Below the pieces are notes generated by a model, which did no database searches, had not been told where the DNA came from, and was given only the letters and a program-made list of their open reading frames with translations. Below, piece by piece: positions 5,525 through 5,575 of a stretch of DNA of 5,575 nt (the first letter of the stretch is position 1; every line of letters begins with the position of its first letter). The stretch covers positions 1 through 5,575 of the forward strand of contig JAQVSW010000051.1 of the NCBI GenBank assembly GCA_028700345.1. The letters run 5' to 3'. A program made the translations under genes and the position numbers. The stretch is from Candidatus Shapirobacteria bacterium (GTDB taxonomy: Bacteria; Patescibacteriota; Microgenomatia; UBA12405).

Positions 5525-5552
5525 ATCATACACGAACAATACCCGAAGTCAA
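5525..5552 (-). promoter_or_regulatory. lexA promoter, probably leaderless
   Basis: On the minus strand TTGACT (5547-5552) and TATGAT (5525-5530) are separated by 16 nt, a good sigma-70-type match. The -10 box ends exactly 6 nt before the ATG at 5518, so the transcript should start at or beside the A of the start codon. The sequence upstream of the -35 box to the window edge is strongly AT-rich, which could act as an UP element. This spacing supports the shorter lexA start. Confidence 0.75.
5534..5548 (-). promoter_or_regulatory. Candidate LexA operator (CTTC-N7-GTTC direct repeat)
   Basis: Between and partly overlapping the -35 box, the minus strand reads CTTC, seven bases, GTTC (15 bp in all, half-sites one helical turn apart). 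It differs by one base from the GTTC-N7-GTTC direct repeat known for alphaproteobacterial LexA, and its GTTC half-site also occurs in the Gram-positive GAAC-N4-GTTC palindrome, which is not present intact here. The position would block RNA polymerase, as expected for autoregulation. The assignment is inference from one site. Confidence 0.35.
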
Positions 5553-5575
5553 TTATTAAATTAATGATAAGATTA

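Noticed and set aside
5533..5546. Gram-positive SOS box (GAAC-N4-GTTC palindrome) in the lexA promoter
   Set aside because: Only the GAAC half-site is present; the other half does not match as an inverted repeat, so the direct-repeat reading is preferred.

Overview
The window is AT-rich, with short, tightly packed bacterial genes, overlapping coding ends, no recognisable Shine-Dalgarno sequence in front of any gene, and several proteins shorter than their usual relatives (a delta-like clamp-loader protein of about 209 aa, an RsmI of 217 aa). Together these suggest a small-genome bacterium of the Candidate Phyla Radiation (Patescibacteria), possibly Microgenomates-like. There is no rRNA or marker phylogeny here, so this is an inference. 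No phage, CRISPR, tRNA or complete insertion sequence is visible.

Layout from left to right. (1) Positions 1-104 are a more GC-rich stretch (43 G+C in the first 100 bases, against 27 in the next 100) with several interlocking inverted repeats and an open frame running off the edge; its identity is unknown. (2) A minus-strand gene encodes an endonuclease/exonuclease/phosphatase (EEP) family hydrolase. (3) A 74-bp divergent promoter region follows. (4) A plus-strand cluster encodes a short DNA polymerase III delta (HolA)-like protein, a single-domain phosphomannose-isomerase-type cupin, and phosphoenolpyruvate synthase (PpsA); cupin and ppsA overlap. (5) Convergent to it is a minus-strand lexA-rsmI pair with a 3-nt gap. 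The last codons of ppsA and rsmI overlap on opposite strands by 47 bp. (6) The lexA promoter lies at the right edge.

How the genes may work together. PpsA makes PEP from pyruvate and can feed gluconeogenesis. The cupin, if it is a phosphomannose isomerase, would divert fructose-6-phosphate to mannose-6-phosphate for surface sugars, so the pair may form a small carbon module. The HolA-like protein would serve the replication clamp loader. LexA is the SOS repressor, and RsmI methylates 16S rRNA. lexA and rsmI appear to share a transcript, so the rRNA methylase may follow lexA expression.

The most striking signal is regulatory. At lexA, the holA-like gene and the cupin gene, a -10 hexamer ends exactly 6 nt before the family-supported start codon, which implies leaderless mRNAs. 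The same geometry can be drawn for the EEP gene if a CTG start is allowed. The lexA promoter also carries a GTTC-type direct repeat between its -35 and -10 boxes that could be the LexA operator.
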